Assembly: GCF_024628865.1 (NCBI RefSeq)
Contig: NZ_CP102384.1
Coordinates: 1,561,001 to 1,625,000, forward strand
Length of the DNA stretch: 64,000 nucleotides
Direction of reading: 5' to 3'
From: Sphingopyxis sp. DBS4
GTDB lineage: Bacteria; Pseudomonadota; Alphaproteobacteria; Sphingomonadales; Sphingomonadaceae
The notes below the pieces were generated by a model. That model had not been told where the DNA came from, made no database searches, and saw only the letters and a list, made by a program, of their open reading frames with translations. Below, one piece after another: positions 1 to 8,767 of this stretch. Within the stretch, counting starts at the first letter, position 1, and every line of letters starts with the position of its first letter. The translations under genes and the position numbers were made by a program.

Positions 1-887
1 ATCCGAAGCGCATTCTCGTCGCGATGATCGGGATCGCCGCGGGGCTGACGGTGATCTGGTACACTGCGATGTTCTCCGGCCTTTCCTTCCTCAAGGGGCC
101 GATGAAGGTCGAGGAGACCGCCGCCGAGATCATCGTCGGTGCGGCGGCGGCGCTCGGCATGGGCTTTTTCCTGCTGGCGGGGCGCCTGTCGGACCGGATC
201 GGGCGCAAGAAGCCGATCGTCTGGGGCTATGGCGTCACGCTCGTGCTGCTCTTCCCGCTGTTCTGGTGGATGGGCAGCGTCGCCAATCCCGTGCTCGAAG
301 CGGCGGCGGCGCGTGCGCCGGTCGTCGTCACCGGGTCGCAGTGCAGCTTCGACCCCTTCGCCAAGGAACAGGCGACCGCGTGCGGCAAGACGCTGGGCGA
401 ACTGACGAAGCTGGGGGTGCCCTACAAGGTCGCGGCGAGCGACAGCGGCTTCGACAGCGTCGCGATCCATATCGGCGGCAAACAGGTCGCGAGCGACGAC
501 CCGGCGCTGCTCAAGCCGGCGCTCGAGGCAATGGGCTACAGCTTCGAACCGCAGGTTCCCGGCGCGCTCGGCATTGCCGTCATCCTCATCGCGCTGCTCG
601 GATTGAGCGCCTTGTCGGGCTTCACCTACGGCCCCGTCGCCGCGCTCCTCTCCGAAATGTTCCCGCCGCACGTCCGCTATTCGTCGCTGTCGATCCCCTA
701 TCATCTCGGCTGCGGCTATTTCGGCGGCTTCCTGCCGCTGATCGCGAGTTTCATCGTCGCCAAGACGGGCAATGCCTATTCGGGCCTTTGGTACACCTGG
801 GGCGTGGTGCTCGTTGCTTTCCTGCTCACCGCCTTCATGCTCGAGGAGCCGGTCGAGGGACAATGGGACAAGGCTGCCGTCGGCTGA
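1..887 (+). CDS. MFS transporter, C-terminal part (5' truncated by window edge)
   Basis: The frame is open from position 3, giving 294 residues; the N-terminal helices lie outside the window. The loop motif GRLSDRIGRKKP is the MFS motif-A signature (about residues 60-71). The remaining segments are hydrophobic helices, ending in a short cytoplasmic tail with EEPVEG. Between two helices (about residues 100-185) is an unusually long hydrophilic insert containing two Cys residues, probably periplasmic. The family matches metabolite:H+ symporters (ProP/MHS-like); substrate unknown. alr follows 40 bp downstream on the same strand. Confidence 0.85.
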   Translation, partial: PKRILVAMIGIAAGLTVIWYTAMFSGLSFLKGPMKVEETAAEIIVGAAAALGMGFFLLAGRLSDRIGRKKPIVWGYGVTLVLLFPLFWWMGSVANPVLEAAAARAPVVVTGSQCSFDPFAKEQATACGKTLGELTKLGVPYKVAASDSGFDSVAIHIGGKQVASDDPALLKPALEAMGYSFEPQVPGALGIAVILIALLGLSALSGFTYGPVAALLSEMFPPHVRYSSLSIPYHLGCGYFGGFLPLIASFIVAKTGNAYSGLWYTWGVVLVAFLLTAFMLEEPVEGQWDKAAVG

Positions 888-927
888 CCCCATTGGCGGT
901 GTCCGCAAAGGCGTATAGGTCGGCGGT

Positions 928-1971
928 ATGATCGACATCGCTTCTCCGCTCCGTCTCCGTCTCGATTCCGCCGCGCTCGTCCAGAATTGGCAATGGCTAG
1001 CCGCGCGGAGTCCCGGCGCGTGCGGCGCGGCGATCAAGGCCGATGGCTATGGACTCGGTGCCGCGAAGGTCATGCGACACCTCGCTGCCGCCGGTTGCCG
1101 CGACTTCTTCGTCGCCACCTGGGCCGAAGCCGCCGCGCTGATGCCGCTCGCCGGCGATGTGTCGCTGTCGGTCTTTCATGGCGTGGGCGAGGTCGACATG
1201 GTCGCCGCGCGGACGCTGCCCGTGCGTCCAGTCCTGAACAGCGTCGAACAGGTCCGGCGCTGGCGCGCGGCGGGCGAGGGGCGGCCGTGCGACGTCATGG
1301 TCGACACGGGCATGAACCGCCTCGGCCTGCGGGTCGAGGAAGCGCTTGGCGGCGCGCTGGACGGGTTGGCGATCGACACTTTGCTCAGCCACCTTGCGTC
1401 GGCGGACGAGGACAGCGAGCAGAATGCACGGCAACTCGCGACCTTCCGCGCCGTGCGCCAGGCCGTTCCGGCGCGGCGCTACAGCCTCGCGAACAGCGCG
1501 GGCATCTGCCTCGGCTCCGATTACGGCTTCGACCTGACGCGTCCCGGACTGGCACTCTATGGCGGCGTACCGCGCCGCGAGGCCGCGGGGCATATCCGCC
1601 AGGTCGCCTTTCCCGAGGCGCGGGTACTTCAGATACGCGACGTGCGCGCGGGTGAGCCCGTCGGCTATGGCGCGACCTGGATCGCGCCGGTCGACAGCCG
1701 CATCGCGATCGCCAATATGGGCTACGCCGACGGCTATCTGCGCTGCCACGCCGGGCAGGGCGGCGCGGCGTGGCAGGCGCGCGACCTGCCGCTCGTCGGC
1801 CGTGTGTCGATGGATCTGGTCGCCTTCGACGCCAGCGCCGCCGACGGCTTGGCCGAGGGCGACTGGCTGGCGCTCGACTACGAACTGCCATCGACCGCGG
1901 CGCGTAGCGGCTTGTCGCAATATGAGTTGCTGACGGGACTGGGGAAGCGGTTCGAGCGGCACTGGATTTGA
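928..1971 (+). CDS. alr: Alanine racemase
   Basis: PLP enzyme interconverting L- and D-alanine for peptidoglycan. At 347 residues it is slightly short for the family. Seen: AIKADGYGLG with the PLP-binding Lys37, the phosphate-binding region around NSAG, GYGATW, and the C-terminal GRVSMD motif, which is near the catalytic Tyr segment in this fold. The ATG at 928 has only a weak upstream purine stretch (ggtcggcgg). Cytoplasmic, single-gene transcription or co-transcribed with the upstream transporter (40 bp gap). Confidence 0.93.
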   Translation: MIDIASPLRLRLDSAALVQNWQWLAARSPGACGAAIKADGYGLGAAKVMRHLAAAGCRDFFVATWAEAAALMPLAGDVSLSVFHGVGEVDMVAARTLPVRPVLNSVEQVRRWRAAGEGRPCDVMVDTGMNRLGLRVEEALGGALDGLAIDTLLSHLASADEDSEQNARQLATFRAVRQAVPARRYSLANSAGICLGSDYGFDLTRPGLALYGGVPRREAAGHIRQVAFPEARVLQIRDVRAGEPVGYGATWIAPVDSRIAIANMGYADGYLRCHAGQGGAAWQARDLPLVGRVSMDLVAFDASAADGLAEGDWLALDYELPSTAARSGLSQYELLTGLGKRFERHWI

Positions 1972-2090
1972 GAACGACCCGAACTTGCGGGCCTCGCATG
2001 TTGCGGCGCATCAATCTTTGGTGTTAAGGTCCGGCGGCCGGGAAGCAACCGGTGGCGGTCGGTCGCGATCGATGAGGAGCAGAGGGCAGC

Positions 2091-2630
2091 ATGGCAAAGT
2101 CGAAGACGGCCGCGGACGGCGATGTCGTCACCATCAAGAAATATGCCAACCGGCGCCTCTATGACACCGAACGCAGCTGCTACATCACGCTCGACGATCT
2201 GGGCGCGATGGTGCGTGACGGGCGCGATTTCCGCGTCGTCGATGCCAAGAGCGGCGAGGATATCACGCACAATGTCCTGACCCAGATCATCATGGATACC
2301 GAAACGCGCGGCGAGACGCTGCTGCCGGTCAATTTCCTGCGCCACCTGATCGGCCTGTACGGCGACAAGATGCAGTCGATGGTGCCGCAATATCTCGAAG
2401 CGTCGATGACCGCGTTCCGCAAGAACCAGCAGGACGTCCGTGCCGCCTTCGAGGGTGCGCTCGGATCGAACCCGCTTGCCGAACTGACGCGCCGCAATTT
2501 CGAGATGTTCCAGCAGGCCGCGGGCGCGTTCATGCCAGGTGCGGCCGCCGGCAAGGGCAAGGATGCCGAGATCGCCGCGCTTAAGGCGGAAATCGCCGAG
2601 CTCAAGGCCGAACTCGCCAAACAGAAATAA
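2091..2630 (+). CDS. phaR: Polyhydroxyalkanoate synthesis repressor PhaR
   Basis: DNA- and PHA-binding regulator of granule-associated phasin genes. The N-terminal domain (residues about 12-75) carries the hallmark KKYANRRLYDTE and the VVDAKSGEDIT stretch of the PHB/PHA accumulation regulator DNA-binding domain; a second PHB-binding domain follows (about 75-120). The C-terminus is an alanine-lysine-glutamate helix likely to form a coiled coil. A good Shine-Dalgarno (gaggag, then gaggg) precedes the ATG. No phaC or phasin gene is in the window, so its targets are elsewhere. Confidence 0.92.
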   Translation: MAKSKTAADGDVVTIKKYANRRLYDTERSCYITLDDLGAMVRDGRDFRVVDAKSGEDITHNVLTQIIMDTETRGETLLPVNFLRHLIGLYGDKMQSMVPQYLEASMTAFRKNQQDVRAAFEGALGSNPLAELTRRNFEMFQQAAGAFMPGAAAGKGKDAEIAALKAEIAELKAELAKQK

Positions 2631-2671
2631 TCCGGGGCTCTTTCCAGCTCCCAGCACAGAAAACAGGACAG

Positions 2672-4198
2672 ATGATCAAACATGCGCTCAGCGTAACCCG
2701 TCAGGCCGACTTCGCGGCCTGGTATCAGGACGTCATTGCCGAAGCCGACCTCGCCGAGGAGTCGGGAGTGCGCGGCTGCATGGTCATCAAGCCGTGGGGC
2801 TATGGCATCTGGGAGCGCATCCAGACCGTGATGGACGCCGCGATCAAGGACGCCGGGGTTCAGAACGCCTATTTCCCGCTTTTCATCCCCTTGAGCTTCT
2901 TTGAGAAGGAAGCCGATCATGTCGATGGGTTCGCAAAGGAAATGGCGGTCGTTACCCATCACCGGCTGATCGCCGACGGAAAGGGCAAGCTGGTGCCCGA
3001 TCCCGAGGCGAAGCTGGAGGAACCGCTGATCGTCCGCCCGACGTCCGAAACGGTGATCGGATCAGCGATGAGCCGCTGGGTGCAGAGCTGGCGCGATCTG
3101 CCGCTGAAGGTCAACCAGTGGGCCAATGTCGTCCGTTGGGAAATGCGCACGCGCATGTTCCTGCGCACGAGCGAATTTCTGTGGCAGGAAGGGCATACCG
3201 CGCATGCCGACAAGGATGACGCGATGGCGGAGACGCTGCGCGCGCTCGAAATGTATCGCGCCTTTGCCGAGGATGTCCTCGCGATGCCGGTGATCGCGGG
3301 CGAGAAGCCCGAAAATGAGCGTTTCCCCGGTGCCGTGGCGACCTATTCGATCGAGGCGATGATGCAGGACGGCAAGGCGCTGCAGGCCGGCACTTCGCAC
3401 TATCTCGGCACCGGCTTCGCCGAGGCGGCGAACATTCGCTATCAGGACAAGGAAGGCGGCCACAGCCTCTGCCACACGACAAGCTGGGGCACCTCGACGC
3501 GGATGATCGGCGGCGTGATCATGACGCATGGCGACGACGATGGTTTGCGCTGCCCGCCGCGCATCGCGCCGCACCAGATCGTCATCGTGCCGATGCTGCG
3601 CGACAACGAGGAGGATGCCGCGATCCTCGACTATTGCCGCGGCCTCGAAAGCGAGCTGAAGGCGCTCGATGCCTTCCGCGAGCCGGTGCGCGTGCTGCTC
3701 GACGCGACCGCCAACAAGGCGCAGACGAAGCGCTGGGGGTGGGTCAAGAAGGGCGCGCCGATCATATTGGAGATCGGCCCGCGCGACGTCGCCGGCGGCA
3801 ATGTCGCGGTGATCCGCCGCGACCGGCTCTATCAGGAGAGCGGCAAGCTGAACACGGCCTTCGTCGCGAAGGCTGATTTCGTCGCAGGAGCGGTGGCGAT
3901 GCTCGAAGAGATTCAGGTGAACCTTCATGCCGAGGCGAAAGAGCGGCTGCATTCGAACATCCGCCGTGACGTCACCGACCTCGCGGCGCATTTCGGCGGC
4001 GACGACAAGTTCGTGGGCTGGGTCGAGGTGCAATGGGCGCGTCCGACCGGTTCCGTGCTCGAAGGGATCGTCGAGACACTCAAGGCGCTCAAGCTGACGA
4101 TGCGCAACACGCCCCTCGACGCCGCACCGGCGGATGGCGCCTGCTTCTTCACCGGCAAGCCGGCGGTCGAGCGCGTGCTGATAGGACGAACCTATTGA
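2672..4198 (+). CDS. proS: Prolyl-tRNA synthetase, archaeal/eukaryote-like type
   Basis: Class II aminoacyl-tRNA synthetase charging tRNA-Pro, 508 residues. Seen: motif 2 region RPTSETVIGS and WEMRTRMFLRTSEFLWQEGH, the GTSHYLG segment, and motif 3 around GLRCPPRIAPHQ. There is no bacterial-type editing insertion between motifs 2 and 3. A C-terminal extension ends in Tyr (RTY), which is the hallmark of the archaeal/eukaryote-like form rather than the usual bacterial ProS. It lies 41 bp after phaR. The extension has only one Cys (ACFF) near the end, so a zinc cluster is not obvious. Confidence 0.95.
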   Translation: MIKHALSVTRQADFAAWYQDVIAEADLAEESGVRGCMVIKPWGYGIWERIQTVMDAAIKDAGVQNAYFPLFIPLSFFEKEADHVDGFAKEMAVVTHHRLIADGKGKLVPDPEAKLEEPLIVRPTSETVIGSAMSRWVQSWRDLPLKVNQWANVVRWEMRTRMFLRTSEFLWQEGHTAHADKDDAMAETLRALEMYRAFAEDVLAMPVIAGEKPENERFPGAVATYSIEAMMQDGKALQAGTSHYLGTGFAEAANIRYQDKEGGHSLCHTTSWGTSTRMIGGVIMTHGDDDGLRCPPRIAPHQIVIVPMLRDNEEDAAILDYCRGLESELKALDAFREPVRVLLDATANKAQTKRWGWVKKGAPIILEIGPRDVAGGNVAVIRRDRLYQESGKLNTAFVAKADFVAGAVAMLEEIQVNLHAEAKERLHSNIRRDVTDLAAHFGGDDKFVGWVEVQWARPTGSVLEGIVETLKALKLTMRNTPLDAAPADGACFFTGKPAVERVLIGRTY

Positions 4199-4203
4199 TT
4201 TAT

Positions 4204-4352
4204 TTCACGCGGAGGCGCGGAGACGCGGAGAGATCGTGCTTGCCGCGAAGCGGCTTTCCCCTTTTGACGCCGCGTCAAGGCGCATCGCTTGATCGAGAAA
4301 GGGGCCTGTCGGCCCGAGCGGTCGTCTCCGCGTCTTCGCGTCTCCGCGTGAA
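4204..4352. repeat. Long inverted repeat between proS and rnr
   Basis: Arms at 4204-4231 and 4325-4352 are 28 bp reverse complements with about two mismatches. Each starts ttcacgcggag and is built from cgcggag steps. The 93-bp spacer holds no convincing gene. The element fills nearly the whole 172-bp gap between two co-directional genes, so it may act as an mRNA-processing or partial termination structure; it resembles dispersed palindromes of sphingomonad genomes (from memory). Confidence 0.8.
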
Positions 4353-4370
4353 CCATTTGGACGGCCCGAG

Positions 4371-6662
4371 ATGAAGAAACCAAAGCCGCAACCCGGACTC
4401 CCCTCACGCGAGCAGATTCTCCGCTTTATTGAGGACAGCCCCGGCGCGATCGGGAAACGGGAGATCGCCAAACATTTCGGGCTCCACGGGACCGACAAGA
4501 TCTCGCTGAAGGCGCTGCTCAAGGACATGACCGACGAAGGTCTCGTCGACATGGCGCCGGGGCGGGCGTTTCACAAACATGGCGGATTGCCGCGCGTCAC
4601 CGTGCTGCGCGTTGCGGCGGTCGAGGGCGATGCGGTGTGGGCGGTTCCCGATCGCTGGGAAGGCAGCGGTCCCGTGCCGCGTCTCCGCGTGATGGAGAAG
4701 GGACGCAGGGGCGCACTGGGCGTCGGCGATCGCATCCTCGCGCGCACCGAGGAGCGCGGCAGCGGCCATGTCGCGCATCCGATGAAGAAGCTGCAGTCGG
4801 GCGGCGAGGCGGTCATCGGCGTGCTCGTCGCCGACACCGGCCCCGGCGGCAAGCCGATGACGTGGCTGCGCCCTGCCGACAAGCGCGCGCGCTTCGATTT
4901 CGCGGTCGCCGACATGGGCGATGCGAACATCGGCGATCTCGTCCGCGCCGAACTGTCGGGCCGCGGCCCCGCGACCAAGGCGCGCGTGGTCGACCGCATC
5001 GGCGACCCCTTCGCACCGCGTTCGCTCAGCATGATCGCGATCGCGCGGCACGAGATTCCGCATGTCTTTGGCGAGGAGGTGCTGGCGGAGGCCGAGCGCG
5101 CGGCGAAGCTGCCGCTGACTCCGGATGGGCGCGAGGATTTGCGCGACCTGCCAATCGTCGCGATCGACCCGGTAGACGCGCGCGACCATGACGACGCGGT
5201 ATGGGCGATCCCCGACGCGGATGAAAAGAACAAGGGCGGATACCGCGCGATCGTCGCGATCGCCGATGTCAGCACTTATGTCCGCGCCGATGGCGCGCTC
5301 GACCGCGAGGCGCGGCGGCGCGGCAACAGCGTCTATTTCCCCGATCAGGTCGTGCCGATGCTCCCCGAGACGCTGTCCGCAGGGGTCTGCTCGCTGAAGG
5401 CGGGTGAGGATCGCGCTGCGATGGCGTGCCACCTCACCGTCGACAAGCACGGCAAGGTGACGTCATGGCGCTTCACCCGCGCGCTGGTGCGGCTCCGCGC
5501 GAACATCGCCTACGAGGATGCCCAGGCCGCCTATGACGCCGACAGGCCCAAGGGGGAGTGGGACGAGCACGTCCTGCCCGCGCTCAGGAATTTGTGGGCC
5601 TGCTGGACCCTGCTCGCCAAGGCGCGCGATGCCCGCGCGCCGCTCGACCTCGACCTGCCCGAACGGCAGGTGATCCTCGACGAGCAGGGCGGCATTGCCG
5701 AGATTCGGGTGCGCGAGCGGCTCAATGCGCACCGGCTGATCGAGGATTATATGATCGCCGCGAACGTCGCCGCGGCGAAGGCGCTCGAGGCGAAGAAGTC
5801 GCCCGTCATGTACCGCATCCACGAGCCGCCGAGCCGCGAGAAACTCGTCAGCCTGAAAGACTATCTCGAAACCTTCGACCAGAGCTTCGCACTGGGACAG
5901 GTCATCACCCCCGCGGTGTTCAATCGGCTGATCGACGGCTTTTCGGAAGACGACCGCCTGCCCGAAATCATGCAGGCTATCTTGCGCAGCCAGACCCAGG
6001 CTTACTACGGCCCAGCCAATGCGGGCCACTTCGGGCTCGCGCTCGGCTCGTACGCGCATTTCACCTCGCCGATCCGCCGCTATGCCGATCTGATCGTTCA
6101 TCGCGCGCTGGTCGACGCCTATCGCCTCGAAGTGCCCGGAAAACCCAAAGGCCTGCCCGAGCGCACCGGGCTGGGCGAGGCCGACCGCAAGGGGCTGTCG
6201 CGTATCGGCGAAGCGATCAGCGCGCTCGAGCGCCGCGCGATGGAGGCCGAGCGCGAGACGATCGACCGCTATGTCGCGGCGTATCTGGCGACGAAAACGG
6301 GAGAGATCGTTTCGGCGCGGATCACCGGGGTGCAACCGTTCGGCTTCTTCGCGACCGTCGATGGGCTGGGCGGCGACGGGCTGGTGCCGGTATCGACGCT
6401 GGGGAGCGAGCGCTTCTTCTATGACGACGCAGCGCGGACCCTCGACAGCGAACATGGTCGTGTCAGCTACTCGGTCGGACAGCGGCTCGACCTCCGGCTG
6501 ATGGAGGCGAATCCGATCAGTGGTGCGCTTCGCTTCGAGCTTCCCGATGCCGAGGATCGGCCACCCGCCAAGCGTCCGCCGCGCCGCGACGGCAAGGGAA
6601 AGCATGTCGTCGGCAAGCGCGGGCGGCCTGCGAACATCCGCCATCAGGGGCGGCGGCGCTGA
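4371..6662 (+). CDS. rnr: Ribonuclease R (VacB/RNase II family exoribonuclease)
   Basis: Processive 3'-5' exoribonuclease that degrades structured RNA. 763 residues, full family length. Order seen: N-terminal helix-turn-helix (about 8-60), cold-shock-like RNA-binding region (about 70-230), RNB catalytic domain with the magnesium-binding motif DPVDARDHDDAVWA (about 262-275), a later RNB segment with HFTSPIRRYADL, an S1 domain (about 640-715), and a very basic C-terminal tail rich in KR. It stands downstream of the 4204-4352 repeat. Start ATG at 4371 fits the HTH N-terminus. Confidence 0.95.
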   Translation: MKKPKPQPGLPSREQILRFIEDSPGAIGKREIAKHFGLHGTDKISLKALLKDMTDEGLVDMAPGRAFHKHGGLPRVTVLRVAAVEGDAVWAVPDRWEGSGPVPRLRVMEKGRRGALGVGDRILARTEERGSGHVAHPMKKLQSGGEAVIGVLVADTGPGGKPMTWLRPADKRARFDFAVADMGDANIGDLVRAELSGRGPATKARVVDRIGDPFAPRSLSMIAIARHEIPHVFGEEVLAEAERAAKLPLTPDGREDLRDLPIVAIDPVDARDHDDAVWAIPDADEKNKGGYRAIVAIADVSTYVRADGALDREARRRGNSVYFPDQVVPMLPETLSAGVCSLKAGEDRAAMACHLTVDKHGKVTSWRFTRALVRLRANIAYEDAQAAYDADRPKGEWDEHVLPALRNLWACWTLLAKARDARAPLDLDLPERQVILDEQGGIAEIRVRERLNAHRLIEDYMIAANVAAAKALEAKKSPVMYRIHEPPSREKLVSLKDYLETFDQSFALGQVITPAVFNRLIDGFSEDDRLPEIMQAILRSQTQAYYGPANAGHFGLALGSYAHFTSPIRRYADLIVHRALVDAYRLEVPGKPKGLPERTGLGEADRKGLSRIGEAISALERRAMEAERETIDRYVAAYLATKTGEIVSARITGVQPFGFFATVDGLGGDGLVPVSTLGSERFFYDDAARTLDSEHGRVSYSVGQRLDLRLMEANPISGALRFELPDAEDRPPAKRPPRRDGKGKHVVGKRGRPANIRHQGRRR

Positions 6663-6694
6663 GCGCACGCGCTTCGCCAGCGCGAAAATCAGCG

Positions 6695-6781
6695 TGTCCC
6701 CGCGGAGGCGGGGACCCATCTCCTGCCGGTTCAAATCTTAGCCGACCGGAGATGGACCCCCGCCTTCGCGGGGGAGCATGA
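6695..6781. repeat. Palindromic repeat between convergent rnr and usp
   Basis: A left half around 6695-6722 (ccccgcggaggcgggg plus acccatctcc) is mirrored by a right half around 6749-6778 (ggagatgg plus cccccgccttcgcggggg). Each half also forms its own hairpin. It lies between two converging genes, so it may serve as a bidirectional RNA 3'-end structure. Confidence 0.75.
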
Positions 6782-6819
6782 TTTTTCAATAGGGGAGGCG
6801 CACCGGACCTCCGGCCGTC

Positions 6820-7275
6820 CTAACTCAACGCATCGAGCCGGGCGATGTCGATGCCGCCGGGCACCAGCATCACCGGGCAGGGAAGGGTTCCCGCATCCTG
6901 TCCGGTGAAATAGCTCACCAGCGGCCCGGGGGCGCCGCTGGCCGCCGTCGCCAGCACCAGTGCCGATATCTCCTCATTCTCGCGGATCACGTCGCACACG
7001 GCTTCAGTCGGCTTGCCTGATTTGACCATTGTCTGCGCGACGATATTGGCCTCCTGCATCACCGCGTCGGCGGCGGCGCCGATCAACTGCTCGGCATGTT
7101 CGCGTGCTTCGGCCTCGATCGTCGCCTGGACGCCGCCGAAGGCGACGAAATCCTGCGGCGGCAGGATCGCGAGGACGACGATGCCGCCCCCCGTCCGCGC
7201 CGCGCGCCGCGCCGCGAAACGCAGCGCGAGGCTTGCCTCCGGGCTGTCATCGATCACCACCAGATATGTCCGCAT
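6820..7275 (-). CDS. Universal stress protein UspA family
   Basis: 151-residue single Usp domain. It starts [15 protein letters not shown], the typical first beta strand and nucleotide-binding Asp of the family. It ends with a short region containing SYFTGQD and PCPVMLVP, where the ATP-binding Usp class normally has G-x2-G-x9-GS/T; that motif is not clearly conserved here, so nucleotide binding is uncertain. I chose ATG 7275 rather than a start 37 codons upstream because the extra residues are not Usp-like. It is divergent from pdhC. Confidence 0.85.
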   Translation of the reverse strand: MRTYLVVIDDSPEASLALRFAARRAARTGGGIVVLAILPPQDFVAFGGVQATIEAEAREHAEQLIGAAADAVMQEANIVAQTMVKSGKPTEAVCDVIRENEEISALVLATAASGAPGPLVSYFTGQDAGTLPCPVMLVPGGIDIARLDALS

Positions 7276-7344
7276 CGCCCCGACCCCCGCTATGCATTTT
7301 GCGAGGCGAGAGTGCGTCACATTCGTATGAAAGGCAAGGTTGCC

Positions 7345-7370
7345 GCGCTGGACCTTGACCGGTCCAGCGC
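7345..7370. promoter_or_regulatory. Perfect 10-bp inverted repeat upstream of pdhC
   Basis: GCGCTGGACC at 7345-7354, a 6-nt loop, and GGTCCAGCGC at 7361-7370 pair perfectly. It lies in the divergent usp/pdhC intergenic region, 67 bp before the pdhC start. It could be an operator or a 5'-UTR hairpin; no regulator can be assigned from sequence alone. Confidence 0.5.
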
Positions 7371-7437
7371 TTATGGCGAGGAACAATCCGTAGCGGCAGG
7401 CCCCGCCTGCGAGACTCTTCGAGGGACAAGACCGACG

Positions 7438-8766
7438 ATGCCGATCGAACTCAAAATGCCCGCCCTTTCGCCGACGATGGAGGAAGGGACGCTTGCGAAG
7501 TGGCTGGTGAAGGAAGGCGATACGGTCCAGTCGGGCGACCTGCTCGCCGAGATCGAAACCGACAAGGCGACGATGGAATATGAGGCGATCGACGACGGCG
7601 TGATCAGCCAGATACTGGTTCCCGAGGGCAGCGAGAATGTGAAGGTCGGCACCGTGATCGCGGTGATCGCGGGCGAGGGTGAGGATGCGAGCGCCGCCAA
7701 GGCCACGCCGGCGCCTGCTGCTGCTGCTGCGCCCACCCCCGAGCCCGTTCGCGCTGAGCCTGTCGAAGCGCCATCCTCCTCTTCCGCAATCGCCGCGAAA
7801 AAGGACAGTCCTTCCCCCGGACGCGATCCGGGGTCAGGACAAACGGAGGCAGGGGCGAGGATAAAGGCCAGCCCGCTCGCCAAGCGCATCGCGGCGGAGA
7901 AGGGCATCGACCTGTCGACGATCACCGGCACCGGCCCCGGCGGCCGCATCGTCAAGGACGACCTTGAAGGCGTTTCGGCCAGCGCCCCGGCAACAGCCGC
8001 CCCGGCTCCTGCCGCGATGGCCGCTGCTGCGGCGGCGCCGGCCCCTGCCGCTGCCGGCCCGATCCCCGATTTCGGCATCCCGCACGAGGACGAGAAATTG
8101 TCGGGGATGCGTAAGACGATCGCGCGCCGCCTGACGCAGTCGATGCAGGAATCGCCGCACATCTATCTGACCGTCGACATCCGCCTCGACGCGCTGCTCA
8201 AGCTGCGCGGCGAACTCAACGCCAGCCTCGAAAGCCGCGGCGTCAAGCTCAGCGTCAACGACATGCTGATCAAGGCGCTCGCGGTCGCGCTCGAACGCGT
8301 GCCGGCGTGCAACGTCAGCTTCGGCGGCGATGTCATGCGCAAATACAGCCGCGCCGACATCTCGGTCGCGGTCAGTATTCCCGGCGGCCTGATTACCCCG
8401 ATCATTACCGACGCGGGCGGCAAGTCGATGTCGAAGATCTCGACCGAAATGTCCGAACTCGCCGCGAAGGCGAAGGAAGGCAAGCTCCAGCCCAGCGAAT
8501 ATCAGGGCGGCACCGCCAGCATCTCGAACATGGGGATGATGGGGATCAAGCAGTTCACCGCCGTGATCAACCCGCCGCAGGCGATGATCATGGCGATCGG
8601 CGCGGGCGAGAAGCGGCCTTACGTGGTCGACGACGCGCTGGCGATCGCCACGGTGATGTCGGCGACCGGCAGCTTCGACCACCGCGCGATCGACGGCGCC
8701 GACGGGGCACTGCTGATGAAGACCTTCAAGGAACTGGTGGAGAACCCGCTGGGGCTGGTGGCGTAA
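7438..8766 (+). CDS. pdhC: Pyruvate dehydrogenase complex E2, dihydrolipoyl acetyltransferase
   Basis: Core of the PDH complex, transferring acetyl from lipoate to CoA. 442 residues from ATG 7438. Order: lipoyl domain (1-80; lipoyl Lys43 in [11 protein letters not shown]), Ala/Pro linker, peripheral subunit-binding domain (about 140-180; [15 protein letters not shown] and [12 protein letters not shown]), second Ala/Pro linker, catalytic domain (about 215-442) with active-site H415 and D419 in the HxxxDG motif HRAIDG. The first linker contains two dispersed-repeat-like segments (7746-7770 and 7816-7833). The partner lpdA is downstream beyond a DUF559 unit; E1 genes are not in the window. Confidence 0.95.
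   Translation: MPIELKMPALSPTMEEGTLAKWLVKEGDTVQSGDLLAEIETDKATMEYEAIDDGVISQILVPEGSENVKVGTVIAVIAGEGEDASAAKATPAPAAAAAPTPEPVRAEPVEAPSSSSAIAAKKDSPSPGRDPGSGQTEAGARIKASPLAKRIAAEKGIDLSTITGTGPGGRIVKDDLEGVSASAPATAAPAPAAMAAAAAAPAPAAAGPIPDFGIPHEDEKLSGMRKTIARRLTQSMQESPHIYLTVDIRLDALLKLRGELNASLESRGVKLSVNDMLIKALAVALERVPACNVSFGGDVMRKYSRADISVAVSIPGGLITPIITDAGGKSMSKISTEMSELAAKAKEGKLQPSEYQGGTASISNMGMMGIKQFTAVINPPQAMIMAIGAGEKRPYVVDDALAIATVMSATGSFDHRAIDGADGALLMKTFKELVENPLGLVA
7746..7770 (+). repeat. Dispersed-repeat-like segment inside pdhC linker
   Basis: The 25 bp running from cgttcgcgctgag through cctgtcgaagcg match a short repeat that I recall as extremely common between sphingomonad genes. Here it is in frame and read as VRAEPVEA in the flexible linker after the lipoyl domain. 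Family attribution is from memory; only the sequence and frame are seen. Confidence 0.55.
7816..7833. repeat. Palindrome inside pdhC linker
   Basis: ccccgga-cgcga-tccgggg type hairpin in the pdhC linker, 45 bp after the previous repeat segment and followed by gtcagga. It is read in frame as PGRDPGS, a composition unlike the Ala/Pro linker around it. This suggests insertion of an intergenic-type palindrome into a tolerant part of the protein. Confidence 0.55.
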
Positions 8767-8767
8767 A

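Noticed and set aside
4204..4352. CRISPR or tandem array
   Set aside because: It is a single inverted pair, not regularly spaced direct repeats; no cas genes in the window.
7096..7437. N-terminal extension of pdhC
   Set aside because: Runs through the divergent promoter and antisense to usp; lipoyl domain begins at 7438.
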